This document shows positions 42,745 to 55,900 of a stretch of 64,000 nt of DNA, piece after piece. Below the pieces are notes generated by a model. The model was given only the letters and a program-made list of their open reading frames with translations, was not told where the DNA came from and made no database searches. The first letter of the stretch is position 1; every line of letters begins with the position of its first letter. The DNA is from Cantharellus purpuraceus. Its lineage: Eukaryota; Basidiomycota; Agaricomycetes; Cantharellales; Hydnaceae. Location: NCBI GenBank assembly GCA_025174535.1, contig JALBUN010000023.1:1426001-1490000 (forward strand), in the 5' to 3' direction. A program made the position numbers and the translations under genes.

Positions 42745-43966
42745 ATGTTGCTTTTCTCTCTCATCCCTTTCCTGTCCATATGCCTCGCATCTGCCAAGAA
42801 GTCACCGCGAGAGAAACTCACTTCCCTTGCTGCCGCAAACAACGGCGTCGTCAAGCTCGATGACGAGATTTATAGTCTCATCACTTCTTCCGACCGTGAT
42901 TGGTCGGTTGCTATCCAACTCACCGCTCTCAAGTCATTCAAATGCATGCCGTGCAAGTAAGGACATATTCTTGCTGTTCAGGACATGCTTCTTAAATATC
43001 TGTAACAGGGAACTCGATCCTATCTTCCGAACTCTGGGAAACGCGTGGACTAAAGTGTCTGCTACCGACAGAGAATCCCACTTCTTTGCGACACTGGATT
43101 ACGAGGACGGCAAGGATACTTTCCGAAAAGTACTCTTCTGTGATTTTGCCACATGCACGCTTGTCTTATCTAGCCACCACGCAGCTTGGACTTAATTCTG
43201 CGCCTGCACTTCGAATTTATCCTCCTGCGAAGGGTCCTCGCCGACCAGGGAACGGAAGGTTTGATGGTTTCACTTTTGATTTTGGTAACAGGTGGGAGAT
43301 GTCTATCATCCTTTGGACTCTTTGACGTCTGGCTTGCTCTTAGTGGCTTTGATCCTGCAGAATTAGCTGCACAGCTGTCACGCCATACGCCTGTTCCAAT
43401 TCCTTATCGAGCACCACCAAACTACGCTTTGATCGCTACAATGGTGTCATCCCTCCTCACATTCGTTGTGGTCGCTCGCTCTATCTTGCCCATCTTGCAG
43501 TCTCGTTGGACGTGGGCGTTACTCACCATCGGCACGTCTCTCATTATGGTAGGGGGCTTCATGTTTGTTCGTATCAGAGGGATGCCATACATCGCCGGTG
43601 GCCAAAATGGAGCGCAATTGATCGCTCCTGGTTTCCAAACCCAGTACGGAATTGAAGTGCAGATCATCGCTTTTCTCTGTACGTCCGGAGTCTTTCTGTT
43701 TTCAAGTGGACCCTCTGCCTTCTGACATCCCGCCCAGACGGTGTGCTATCTCTTGGGTTCATCTCCTTGACAATGATCGTGCCTCGCCACCCCTCGCCCG
43801 GGCGTCAACGATACAGCATTTATGTCTGGACAGGCGTGTCCCTTACACTTTTCTCCGTCCTTGTGTCTATATTCAAGATAAAGAATGGAGGTCAGTCGCC
43901 TTCCGCCATGGTTTGCTGCCCTTTTCTGATCTCTGTCTAGGATACCCTTTCAGGCTTCTGTTATAA
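42745..43966 (+). CDS. OST3: Oligosaccharyltransferase subunit Ost3/Ost6
   Basis: This is the thioredoxin-like subunit of the ER N-glycosylation complex. The start at 42745 gives a signal peptide (MLLFSLIPFLSICLASAKKS), then a lumenal thioredoxin fold with the redox motif CMPC (KSFKCMPCKELDPIF). ALRIYPPAKGPRRPGNGRFD GFTFDFG continues the fold. Four membrane helices follow: IATMVSSLLTFVVVARSILP, WALLTIGTSLIMVGGFMFVR, VQIIAFLYGVLSLGFISLTM-like and IYVWTGVSLTLFSVLVSIFK. The end is NGGYPFRLLL. Length is about 335 residues. Five or so introns. Confidence 0.92.
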
Positions 43967-44047
43967 AGAGAAAAAAAGATTCATGTGCCATAAATTTCTA
44001 TCATAATATCTGGTGGCATAAGACAAGTGCATAGACGTCAGGCAGGG

Positions 44048-45116
44048 TTATGGCCGAAAATTCATCGAGAGACACTCGAGTCTATCCTGTCCGAGCACCC
44101 ATTCGTACCGCTCATCCTCTTTGAAGTCGAAATAAGTCGGAATAACGCGATAAAAAGCTTTTCGTTGTTGTTCTACGACTTGTCTAGCTTCTTCCAAACA
44201 CTGACTGCAGATTGACCCAGAAGGAATATTGTTTTGAAGCCATCGCATGACCTGCAATACGTCTGGTTGCGCCATTTCTGCATTTCTCATCCACAAAGTG
44301 AGCGTTTTCTCGCAAGTTTCTTTCCGGTGATGAACTGCTCTTGGTCGTTCCACCAATGCCACGTCGGGAACGATGTTGACAAGCCGCTTGATAGCTCGTG
44401 TCATTCTCTGTCGTGCATTGGCCACGACATTCCACGCATGCCACGTCAATGGACTGGTCTCCATCATATACGGCGGTAATGTGCCTGAATCCCGACGGGC
44501 GATTGCGTAGAATGCGATAAGGACTGTGGTGACCTCTATTTGGTCATGGTATGATGTTGCAATGACGCGCAGGGCATCCTTAAGCTTCTGCGCTGCTCGT
44601 TCGGAATCCACCTCCGTTTGGAAGTGTTCCAGGTCCGGAAAGAAGTCGACGCGCAGGCGTGTCGTCGACCATAGCTGAAGCATTGTAAACTTGTACCTGT
44701 GGGAGAGCCGAATGATTCCCAGTAACTGATATAGCGTCGGAGAAATCGCAGCACTGTGATTTTGTGTTCAGTCGTCACTCTGTAAGCACCACTGATCGAT
44801 TCACTGACTAGTCATCATAGATCACGCCTAGGAGACTCTCCCAATCGGTGGCATCGTCTCCAGGAGTTGGCATGTAGAAAACCCCCTGGGATTCCGCAAG
44901 GCCGGGCGTGAGTGATAGAAGCATGGACTCTAGAACCGTCGACCGATGGATCAGTCGATCACTGTGAACGAGAAAGTCAACGGAGGGGAAGACCAGAAGG
45001 AGGTCGCCGTCAGCAAAGAAGAAACTGTGGTGGCGACGTTTCACGTCCGGCAGAAACACTGCAAGCCGGAAGCTGTCCTTCTGGAGTACCTGCAACGGCA
45101 ATGAGAGAAAGTCCAT
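44048..45116 (-). CDS. BTB/POZ domain protein of the mushroom-expanded type
   Basis: About 320 residues. The N-terminal BTB fold begins RRHHSFFFADGDLLLVFPSV DFLVHSDRLIHRSTVLESML, where the D-L-L-x-V pattern and VHS..L..RS are typical of the BTB proteins greatly expanded in Agaricomycetes. A 56-nt intron starting GTCAGT joins VIYDDY to AAISPTLYQLLGIIRLSHRY KF. The rest is helical and ends with a short Cys pair (ICSQCLEEARQVVEQQRKAF) before FDFKEDERYEW. These proteins are thought to recruit partners to cullin-3 or act in regulation; the specific role here is unknown. Confidence 0.78.
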
Positions 45117-46015
45117 TGACGGAAAAGAAGATTGGAACTGGTAAATGTGGGTAATATCACGACAACCACCTCAAAACTTGAAGCCCTTTATATATGTGTA
45201 GGTGTAGAAGTTCCAAGTGTGCCACTCTCATTGCGGAGACATAAACTGTGCAGCTCACGGGAAACAAAGACAATAAATAGCAAGGACCCTGGCTGTTGAA
45301 GTGAGAGACAAGAATGCAGCCTTATGATGTCGCACTTGTAATATGAGACAAACCATCTCGCATATAACAGCATTAGAGCGGTACGGTGCTGCGCCGCTAC
45401 AGTTTGTATTACACCTCTTGGGACGTCAGAAACGGATTTGGCGTTGTAACATGAGAGCTTATAGTGGTAGTGGTGATGTCAGACCACGTGCCATCACGGT
45501 TCGTTACACCTTGGGGTTGCCGTGTCTACAGGGGTGAATCCAGACAGGGGAGCTCACAGCAAATGTAAGAGCAGCAGTGGCAGACTACTTATGTAACTCT
45601 CGACGCTCGCCCGGTTCTTTGCCTCGCATTGAAGTCTGCGTCCATCGGCCGTCGCCACACGTATGGATTAGTGGAGAAGATGGAGCTGGAGACGGAAGTA
45701 CCTGGGCCACTCAGGGATAACGCCATGCCGTGAATGAATGGCATCATGTACAATCACTTTTCCACTGACCATGACTTACGCGGGCCAAGCAGGTACCACA
45801 ACACTTTTGGCTGTATGACCACTCTATGGGAAAACAGGTGTTTCACACAGTCGTCATACAGAGGCTACGAGTCTGGCGCTAGTGAGACGGATATTCTGCT
45901 TATGCATGACTCAAGCATAGTCTGAGACTTACACCTGCGGCGCACCGCAAGAATAGTTGCCGTCGAGCCTGGCACATGACCTGAAAGCATTTAAGTCTGG
46001 GTTCGTCTCGTTTTT
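45117..46015. other. Intergenic, divergent promoters
   Basis: About 900 bp between the BTB gene and the questin-oxidase-like gene, which are divergent. No reliable gene, RNA or repeat was seen. Confidence 0.4.
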
Positions 46016-47713
46016 ATGGCAATCGTCATGACTGCCCCCACTCAAGACCTTGAGGTTCTTTTCCCACTTCCATATCCTCCTCCTTCTGTGCTCTCCCCAT
46101 CTGCCACTCCTGGCATCACCCGTGAGTCTGAAGAGGCGTTGGTGCGTCTGTTGAAGAAAAATCATGTAAAGTTCCATTGTTTCTTCAACGATCGAGGATA
46201 TCACAAGTGCGTCGATCGTTCATGTCGAGCTCATTGTAGAGTTGACATTTGGTTCCCCTAGCCATTTGTCTCATCACCTTTATGCGGCGTATCATATGGG
46301 GGCATCTCCAGAGCTTCTGCAGGCCGCATACGACTTGCATGCTCATTATCAGCGCTTGGCATACAAGTCTCCTTCCTCTATCGACGCAACTAACTGGAAA
46401 GATCATCTCGGAAACGAAGAGTGAGTTGTGTAACGGACGTCACTCGTGCATGATCGCTTAATTTATTGTGCAGCTACTATGATTCGTATCTGGCCTTTTT
46501 TTCCGCAGAATTGGTTAACAAAGGCCTGGAACCTACACTTAAGAATTTTTTCTTCTCTACGGAGGCAAATTGGGGGCACAAGGAACACGATGCGCATCCA
46601 GAAATGATTAGCAGGCTTCTAGCGGGCCTTGTCCATCCTTTTATTTACGTCGGCCATGGCATGGAGTTTGGACAACTTGGAATGGTAGCTGAAGGTTGGT
46701 TGGTCGCCGCTGATCCTGAACAAGACACTTAAGCTCAGCATACAGGATATGCACAAGCTGCTGTGCACTCCGTACCCACTTCTGAGCTCATATCTCGGGA
46801 CTTTCTTGCGCCATTGTCGCCATCAGTGTCCATTGCTAACGCATTGGCACGAAAGCTGAGTTTTGCGACTTCTGCATCATCAAAATCACTCCACCCCTTT
46901 AGTATATTGGCGCGGATCTTGAATGACCCTCGTCTGTCACCTGAAAAACCGGCAGGTGATGTTGAGAGGTATTTTGAAGCTGCCATTAAACGTGTCAGTC
47001 ATATTCTTCGCGAGTACGCTGAGATGTGGGATGTGGATGCCAGCTCGCCTGCGGCAGTCAATCGCCGAGTGGAAGAGATTGCCTGGGTCGTTACGCTCAT
47101 CTATGGTGTAGGCGGCTGGAGAAAAGGCCACCCCTTCAAGGCCGACTTCTTTGCGTGAGCAACCTTTTATTGATCATGGATACTATGTTGAACCTATTGT
47201 GTGTGACATAGGATGCACCTTGTCACGTCGAGCCTCTTCCTCCCCTCGTTGCTCGTGCACCTCTCTGTCGACTCAAAAAGCATGTTCTTGCGCTCTTATT
47301 TTGCCGTGATTCTAGGATACTGGGTTTCACAAGGTCGTGCGAACTTGGACATTGATACGTTTTATGCAGGCACTGTTTCAGATCCCGTAGCTCCAGGCTT
47401 GCACCCGCACTCAAACCCTGACACACTGGTGAAGAGTAATCCCACTCCGAACCCATGGTATCCATTGTTGCAATCCACGCTAGTGCATCCTGGGGAGCAT
47501 CTATTGAAGCTGGAGAGAGCCTTGGCACATTACGCAGCTTTGTACGGCACCACTCGCAAGGGTCATTTCAAGGATACCGAGCTAAAAGGCAGTGAGAAGC
47601 TGGAGGGGACGGTCTTTTTGCGCACTGCCTGGCTCAGTATGAACAGAAATGGGTGGATGAGAGAAGGTGATGAGAAGGGCGATTGGGACTTTGACGGGTT
47701 TTTCGAAGAGTGA
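46016..47713 (+). CDS. Questin-oxidase-like protein (DUF4243, AflY family)
   Basis: About 490 residues. Family blocks include FHCFFNDRGYHNHLSHHLYA AYHMGASPELLQAAYD, EEYYDSYLAFFSAELVNKGL, FIYVGHGMEFGQLGMVAEGY AQAAVH, EEIAWVVTLIYGVGGWRKGH PFKADFFAMHLVTSSLFLPS, and WYPLLQSTLVHPGEHLLKLE RALAHYAALYG. In Ascomycetes relatives open the ring of anthraquinones (questin, versicolorin steps), but many fungal members have unknown substrates. No polyketide synthase or other pathway gene is nearby, so a secondary-metabolite role is not supported by context. Start at 46016 (MAIVMTAPTQ); a second in-frame ATG follows four codons later. Four introns. Confidence 0.85.
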
Positions 47714-48044
47714 TTGCTTGCGAAGACAACTTCTGTAACTGAAACAACTGTAATTTGGCGTGCGTACAAATTGGATTCAAGACACGCGTGATTTGCGATT
47801 AGATTAGTCTTCACTTGGAAACAGAAATGACCCGGCAGCGGAGTACGAATGCAGTCGTTCCTTGTCGCAGTCGCCATTACTCGCGCTCCACACCTCTACC
47901 GCTCTCTCCAACACGGCTTCCGCGTGCCTACTTGGCACCTTCTTCCTATCCCTTGGACCTTATAGACGAACCATACCCGCTGTACTAGACTTATCTCCTC
48001 GGACCACAATCCCTAATTAGCGTATTGGGCAACGCGAAAAGAAC
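47714..48044. other. Intergenic
   Basis: About 330 bp between the questin-oxidase-like stop and the kinesin start, same strand. It contains the kinesin promoter and leader; nothing specific is recognised. Confidence 0.4.
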
Positions 48045-51000
48045 ATGTCCACATCAACCAATATCAAAGTCGTGTGTCGGTATGTGTGCTTTTTGGAAGT
48101 AGATCCCAACGTCACACCCACATTTGTTGGGAACTAGTTTTCGGCCTGTCAACGCCATCGAACAGCGCGAAGGCGGAGATATTGTTGTATCTTTCGATGA
48201 CAACTTGCAGTCAGTGAAACTACGTTCTGCGCAATTAAGCCAAGGCCCGGAAAAGGATGGCTTCACTTTTGACCGCGTTTTCCCCATGGGTACCAAGCAA
48301 CATGAAGTTTTCGACTATGGCATAAAGGGGTAAGTCGCACTAGCCCTCTGTGAGTTGGATGTCTGTTCAACGCGTGTTTAGCATCGTGAAAGGTAATTGG
48401 CACTCGCCTTTTGACGTAGTACATACACAGACAATGAGGGTTACTCATTTTATTGTTTGACAGATGTTATTGACGGGTACAATGGAACCGTATTTGCTTA
48501 TGGACAGACTGGCTCTGGAAAGACGTTCACAATGATGGTGCGGATGATGTGACATGAAAACTCAAAGTTTAAACTTCGATACAGGGTGCAGATATCGACT
48601 CGGAGGAATTGAAAGGCATCATACCCCGCATAACGGAGCAAATATTTACATCCATCGTCGAGTCCGACACGCACCTTGAATATGTTGTCAAAGTTTCATA
48701 CATGGAGATCTACCTTGAGCGGATACGGGATCTATTAGCTCGTAGGTTGCGTCATGGTTTACACGTACGACATGTGAATACCTTATTTCAGCCCAGAACG
48801 ACAACCTTCAAATTCATGAAGAGAAATCCAAAGGGGTGTATGTCAAGAATCTATCAGACTACTATGTCGGCAGTGCAAAGGAAGTCTATGAGATTATGCG
48901 ACAGGGTGGACAGGCGCGGATGGTTACGTCTACCAGTTTGTTTGTTCGGTGGCTTTCTCTGAGTTGTAGTTGATGCCCGTTTTACAGACATGAATGCTGA
49001 GAGTTCTCGGTCTCACTCAATCTTTTTGATCACAATTCAGCAGCGGAACACAGACACTGGCGCTCAGAAGACAGGAAATCTCTATCTTGTCGATTTGGCT
49101 GGCTCGGAAAAAGTCGGTAAAACTGGTGCATCAGGTCAGACGCTTGAAGAAGCCAAGAAGATCAATAAATCGTTGTCTGCTCTTGGTATGGTCATCAATG
49201 CTCTTACAGACGGGAAGGTGAGGTATACCTTGAGGAAGACATTTGTTCGCACTTACAATTCCTCCCAGTCAACTCACATCCCTTACCGGGATTCTAAACT
49301 TACCCGCATCTTGCAAGAGTCCTTGGGTGGCAACTCGCGAACCACCTTGATAATCAACTGTTCTCCGTCCTCTTACAATGAGGCCGAAACATTATCGACA
49401 CTACGGTTCGGTATGCGTGCTAAGTCGATCAAGAACACTGCCCGTGTCAACGCGGAATTATCACCCGCGGAGCTCAAAGGCCTTCTCAAGAAGGCCCAAG
49501 TTGCCAACGCATCGCAACAGGCATACATTACTGCCTTGGAAGCAGAAATTTCCATTTGGCGCTCTGGAGGGCATGTCGAGCCTGGGGAATATGCTGTTGC
49601 TGATAAGGCTGGTGCACCTGTGTCAGCGCCCAAGAAGAGCCCAGTCCCATCGACGCCCTCAACTGCAAGAAGCCTCACTCCTTCGATACCTGCCGTTGAA
49701 AGCTTACGGGGTGACATCGATAGTCGGCCGCAAACCCCGACGGTGGTCGGTTTGGACAAGGATGAGAGAGAGGACTTCTTGAAGAGAGAGAATGAATTGA
49801 GCGATCAATTGGCTGAGAAGGAAAGTGCATTAGTAGCGCAGCAGAAGCTGGTGCAAGAGATTCGAGAAGAGTTGAATTTCGTTAAAGACTCGGAAAATTC
49901 TCTTTCCAAGGCAAGTTTGTTCGATTATCATGGAGTATTTTTTCATCATGCCACCTTACAGGAAAACAAAGCCATGTCGAGTCAGCTCAACGAACTCCGT
50001 TTGCAGCTAGAGCGTCTTGACTATGACAATAAGGAGGGCGGCATTACCATTGATATCCTTAAAGAACAGAATCAGGATTTGACTAACGAATTAGAGGAAC
50101 TTAAGAAGACTGTTGAGGGACTCAAGTCCATACAGAAAGACCTGTCAGCGGAGGATAAGGAGAAGAAGAAGGCAGAGAAGATGGCCATGATGATGGCACA
50201 GTTTGATACCGTACGTCGGCCGACTTTGGTTATTTTGGCTCGCGTAAGGGTTACATATGTGCTCATTGCTGGCTCAACAGCAAGGTGCATTTTCCGAGAA
50301 GGAAGACTTGCTTCGTGCAACATTGGGCAAGCTTGATGCCATCGATTCGGATGCCGCGATATCCTCCTTGACAGCAGAAGATATTGCTACATTACGACGT
50401 CAACTGACTGAAGGGCAACAGCAAGTCCGAGACCTTGTGGACAAATTACTTGTCACACAGGAGGCGAGTGAGCATCATGAGCGACGGAAAGCTGAGATGG
50501 AGAAGCGGTTTTCGGCATTGGAGACTGAATATGAGGACTTACTAGGTACGTACTCCCGGCTGATTCTGCCAATGTATTGTTTTACCACGGACTCTCCAGA
50601 AAAAACTATACATGACGAGGAGACTAGCAATGTTGATGTGGCCGAGTCCATGGCTGACTACAAGGTTCGTACAAAAGCATCATCTTGGAGACGTAGCATT
50701 AATCTTGTTTGAATGGTTCAGAGCAAGCTTGAGACACAATTTGCTGCAAAGCGCGAGTCCCATGCTCGCGAAGTCCAAGACCTAAAGCAGCAAGTTGAGG
50801 TCAAATCTAACGAAGTTCGCATCTTGAACTCGAATATCAGTGAGCTAAAAAACCTTAATGAGGAGCTTAAGGTATGCTCTGAAGCGACAATTGCAACGTG
50901 TTATTCAATATGAGTTGGCAAACAGCGTGCGTTCGCCGTAACGTCGGCAGGGATTGAAGGGGGAAAGAACCTTGCTGAGAGTGCAAAGGACCTCGAGCGC

Positions 51001-51945
51001 ACACGGAAGGCGATTACGGTGCAGCTCGCCGAATTTGATGGAGTCAAGAAGAACCTTGTTCGAGATCTTCAAAATCGTTGCGAGAAGGTAAACAACTAAC
51101 ATTTGTCTAATACACATATCTCGCTAACTTACAACTTTGACAGGTAGTCGAGCTTGAGATTCAGCTTGATGACATTAAAGAGCAGTACAACAATGTCATT
51201 CGTAATAGCAACAGCAAAGCGCAGCAGAAGAAAATGGCTTTCTTGGAGCGCAACTTGGAGCAATTGACTCTGGTGCAGAAGCAGGTGGGTTCTTTGGGGC
51301 AGGCGGAGGGCATGCTTTATATTTGCGAACGGAAATGTGGGGCTTACACTATGGACAGCTGGTCGACCAAAACTCCTCTCTCAAAAAGGAGGCTGGTATC
51401 GCTGAGCGCAAGCTTCTCGCGCGAAATGAACGCATCCAGAATCTTGAGGCTCTATTGCAGGACGCAGATCGACGCCTAGCTACGCAAAACCAGAAGTTTG
51501 AGGTACAGCTTCAAGCCGTTCGGGAGCGTTTGGATCAGGCAAGGTGTAAGTGAATGCTCCTCGATCCGTCATGCGCGGGCTGTCATGGCAATCTGAAACT
51601 GATATTGCCTATTGTAGCCATGAAACCCGCAGTCAGTGGCGCACTCAACTTTGGACGAATCGCAAAGCCACTGCGAGGCGGAGGGGGAACTGCGTCTGGT
51701 GGGACTCCAGCAAGTCCAGGCTTTGCGGGGACATCTGCAGCTTCGCCATTGGGGCGAGTCCAGAGCGAAGAGGGCAGGTATGTGCATCCACCCAATCTCC
51801 TTCACATGAATAATATAAATGTACGCCCATGAATATCTTCAGTGCATCTGGTAAGCCCATCGATTATGGGATGTACCTTTTTCTAATGAAATTCTTAATA
51901 GCCAAACGTGCATCATGGTTCTTCTCGAACTCTCGGGGTGGCTAG
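48045..51945 (+). CDS. Conventional kinesin heavy chain (kinesin-1)
   Basis: A plus-end microtubule motor for hyphal vesicle and mitochondrial transport, about 970 residues. The motor domain begins [20 protein letters not shown] and has Walker [14 protein letters not shown], switch [10 protein letters not shown], switch [17 protein letters not shown], and [20 protein letters not shown]. The stalk is a long coiled coil from around residue 420 ([20 protein letters not shown] and onwards). The tail carries [16 protein letters not shown], the IAK motif of conventional kinesins that gives autoinhibition, and ends [13 protein letters not shown]. An 8-nt exon (51843-51850) sits just before the last exon. 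About seventeen introns. Confidence 0.94.
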
Positions 51946-52934
51946 GCGACGAGAGTCTCCTTTTCCTTCTGTTTTTTTTTTTTTTTTTCGTACCTTCTTG
52001 TATTTTCCTGCCGACAACTGCCAGTCACATTTGCACCACGCAACATCGAGAGATTTGCTTAGCACCGATGCGACCGGAGCCAATTGTTGCAGATCCGCCA
52101 TGGAGCGATTGTGCTGTGTCCTGGCATCAGCCCTGCACTTATATCTTTGCCGTTCTGTTGAAAACCGTCACGACCCGTCCCTGATATGGAGCTCCGCGTC
52201 CAGCGTTGAGGTACTAGTAGCACTGCCTCAGGTTCGAGCGCGGTGCGCCGTCGCGCTGGTTTGAGCTTAAACTCCCAGGAGACTTCTATTTCCAAATCTG
52301 AGCCGCTTCTCTGTCCGCGCCACACTACAAACAAAAAAAATAAAGTAAGATTCACTAAGTGCTGGAAAGGCGCGAGCTGCTATGGAGAAATATGAAACAC
52401 GGTGAATCCATATGAACAGGCGCTGGTCGCGGGGCGGTAACTCTCTGAGTTCACGGCCCGAGAAAAGTTGCAGCCCCGACACTTTCGTCCCCTCATCCTC
52501 CCTCAGTTCCATCTCTCCTCCCCCCAAAAAGTACTCGTAACTTAGCCTATTTCTTCCGCCGAGCTTCATCTGTATGTATGTCTATTCTTTTTATTTATTT
52601 ATCCGTCCACCTTTACGCATGCTTGGCCGTGCATTTTGCTGAACGCCGCATTATTGCCATACACACTCTTTTAGATCCCGTGCGCTACTTTTATACCGGT
52701 CGTACTCCTTTATCTGCCATCTGACTATAATTGTTGTATCTCTGGCTCGTACATCTTGGCATCCCTCCCATCCGGTGTACACCCAGACAGCTCCGTAAGG
52801 CTACAAGACACGTCGGCCACGCGCCTTTGGTTAATTTTCATCCTCAAAAAAATTCTTTGCGTGAGTCTCTTACTCCGTCGTTTCTCTCGGTCGTATTGAC
52901 GCGTCGAGAGTCCTTCAGGTTTTTTTGATTCACA
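51946..52934. other. Long leader/promoter before the Pumilio gene
   Basis: Almost 1 kb without a supported gene. A run of 17 T lies at 51972-51988, just after the kinesin stop. Pyrimidine-rich stretches (near 52600-52760 and 52850-52930) precede the Pumilio start and look like a fungal promoter and a long 5' leader. Short frames are present on both strands, with no domain. Confidence 0.45.
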
Positions 52935-55900
52935 ATGACAACCAACCCTAATGGCACCTCCCGCAAACCTTCGGGCTCATCAACAAACTCCAGGGGGCAT
53001 TCCCCCTCTGGTTCCCCCAACCCTGTGTGTTATTATTTTTATTTTTATTTTTATTTTCATTTTATCTACGCCAGTTCCTGACTTTTGTAGGCTCACGGTC
53101 AGCGCAAGTTGACCCCGGCGTCGGCGAGCAACATGTTTAATGTTGGGATGGCAGGGCAAAGTTTGAAGGGTCTCAACACTGGTTGGCAAGTCTGTGTCTC
53201 TAACCATACCTCGTTTGATATGCATCATGATTGACGGATGCTCCAGGCGTGGAGTAATGGCACTAGCTCCAAAAGGACCGCCTCGATGTCTTCTGCTGCA
53301 AGCATCACGGAACAACCCCCTCCTGCTGACGGTGGCTATCGCTCTCCCATGGGTGACTCGACCTGGAATAATCCTCGGCCTCTTGCTTCGTGGGATATGG
53401 CTTCCAGTCCTGGCAACGCCGGTGATGCTGGTGGGAGTCCAAAGAAAATGGAGCTCGGTCAAGTGGTAAGATCGTTATGCTTGCGTTTGTCGTAGACATG
53501 GCGGGCAAAATTGATTCTGGAATAGGATGCTCACTCCCCTGGTCACGCATATACATTACAACAAGCTCGACAAAGACAGGCAACTGCCGCGCAAGCAGCG
53601 GCATTATCTGCACCTCGGATAGTTGGCATTGGCGGCCATGATGATGAGAAGCGGTTGGGGGATGAAGCCGAACGAACGAGCAAGTTCTCACCGCAGCGTT
53701 TTGACAACGGAGGGAAGTCCGCGTCACCGACGAGATCAGGTGGTTTCGCAACATCCTCACCATTTCCAACTCAGTCGACAGCACTCCCAGTCCATGGGAC
53801 CAGTAGCCAAGTGAACTATGACGGCAATCAAAATTCAAATGTAGACGAGCTGTCTCTGGGACTACGAGGGATGGCTGTCGAAGATGATTATGGGGCAGGT
53901 CAAGCTGTCATATCCTATCGTGCCCAGCAACCAAACCATAGTGGTGCTCCTGGCGTGCAAACGCCTCATGTCCGCCCTCCGCTGCCAATGCAGCCCCAAC
54001 CTCCTCGACCCGGCTATGGAGCGTATCCGCAGGCGGATTATTCGGCTTATTATGCGACAGCAGCACCAGGCCGGGACCAGTTTGCTGTTGAATATCCATA
54101 TGGATACGACACATACCACAATGCCTCTGATCCTACAGCCATGTATGGTTCTGCACCGGCTCTTAATCCTGCAACTTCTCCTGGGGGCTTGTATCCATCA
54201 ATTTCTCCACACCCCCATCCCGATATGCACAGAAGTCCATCGGGTGTCTTTTACGAGTACAATGGTCCCGCTCGCCCAACAGGGTCCCAATTTTTCTACA
54301 CTCCTCATCAGGCTATGGTATATCACCCGCCCCCACCCACTCATTCTCCCATGCCCACCCCCCAACTCACTGTAGCGGCCGCATCTTTGAATGATAAGAA
54401 AAGGGAACTGCAGGCAAGTGGATGAAATGACTTTTTCGAAGCTGGTTCCGTTGCTCACGAAGTGTAGCACATGCAGTATACCATTCAACAGCAGCATCAG
54501 CAGCTATCTCATCAGCAAAATCTTATTATGGCGTCACTGCGCCACTCCACTCCTTCCCCTCATCCTCAAGCATACCCGGCTGGCGTTGAATATACCGGAC
54601 AACTCCCAGTCATGTTGGGAGGGGGGGTTCTTCCTCCAGGGACCCCCGTATATCCTCATACCACACCAAACCCTCATTCAATGCATTTGTATTCACAAGG
54701 CATACGTCCTGGTCGTCGGACCGATAACAATGATTCTGCAGTTGCGTTACGAAGTGCTCTTCTAGACGAGTTTCGTGCCAACAAGGCACGGAAATGGGAA
54801 CTTAGAGTAAGTGGTTTCAGTGGTCCCCATTTCTATGATTAATGTGTTCCCTATCTTCCAGGATATATTTGGTTATGTTGTCGAGTTCAGTGGAGACCAA
54901 CACGGGTCCAGATTTATCCAACAAAAGTTAGAGAGCGCGACCAGCGAAGAAAAACAGAGTGTTTTTGATGAGATCATTCCGGATAATGCTTTACAGCTTA
55001 TCCAAGATGTCTTCGGCAATTATGTGAGTCTGACCTTGACCGAATGGCGATTGAACTTAAATTTACTTTGGAAACATGCAGGTAATTCAAAAGCTATTTG
55101 AGCATGGTACTCAAGTACAAAAATCTGTGCTGGCGAATACAATGGAAGGTCATATTTTAACGCTTTCGCTGCAGATGTATGGATGCCGTGTGGTCCAGAA
55201 GGTGCTTTTGATGTGTTTCACGTTGTTTGCTTCGTTGACGTGTTGTCAGGCTATTGAGTACATTCTCCCTGAACAACAAGCCGCTTTTGTCAAAGAGCTC
55301 GACGGCCATGTACTCAAGTGCGTCAAAGACTCCAACGGGAATCATGTAAGGCCTGGTTTGGTAGCGTTGACAGCATGCACACTCATGAATTGCAGGTGAT
55401 TCAAAAACTCATTGAGCGAGTATCCCCCGATCGTCTCGGCTTTGTTAATTCTTTTAGGGGCAATGTTTATGAGCTATCGACGCATCCGTATGGTTGCCGA
55501 GTCTTGCAACGCTGCTTTGAGCATTTGGGTGAAGATCAAAACCGTCCGTTACTTGAGGAGCTGCACAAATACACCATCAATCTAATGCAGGACCAGTTTG
55601 GGGTGGGTTATATCCTCCAAGCATTAGGCTACTTGTGATGAACATTTCATATTTAGAATTATGTGGTCCAGTTCGTTCTGGAGCATGGCAAGCCAGAAGA
55701 TCGGGCTCTCATTATCTCGAAACTACGCGGTCAGATGTTGCATATGGCTAGACATAAATTTGCTTCCAATGTCTGTGAGAAGGCTCTAATGATGGCAGAT
55801 TTGGACAATCGCCGCCTACTCATTGATGAGATCATGACACCGAAACCGGATGGTGTTAGCCCAATTGTCACGATGATGAAAGACCAGTTTGCAAGTTCGT

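Noticed and set aside
46016..47713. Questin-oxidase-like gene as part of a secondary-metabolite cluster
   Set aside because: No polyketide synthase, transporter or other tailoring gene lies within the window on either side.
51908..52264. 118-codon plus-strand frame after kinesin
   Set aside because: It starts inside the kinesin tail exon, runs through the T17 tract (poly-Phe) and has no domain.
53305..53838. 177-codon minus-strand frame over the Pumilio N-terminal region
   Set aside because: Antisense to the disordered region of the PUF protein, where low-complexity codons leave the other strand open by chance.
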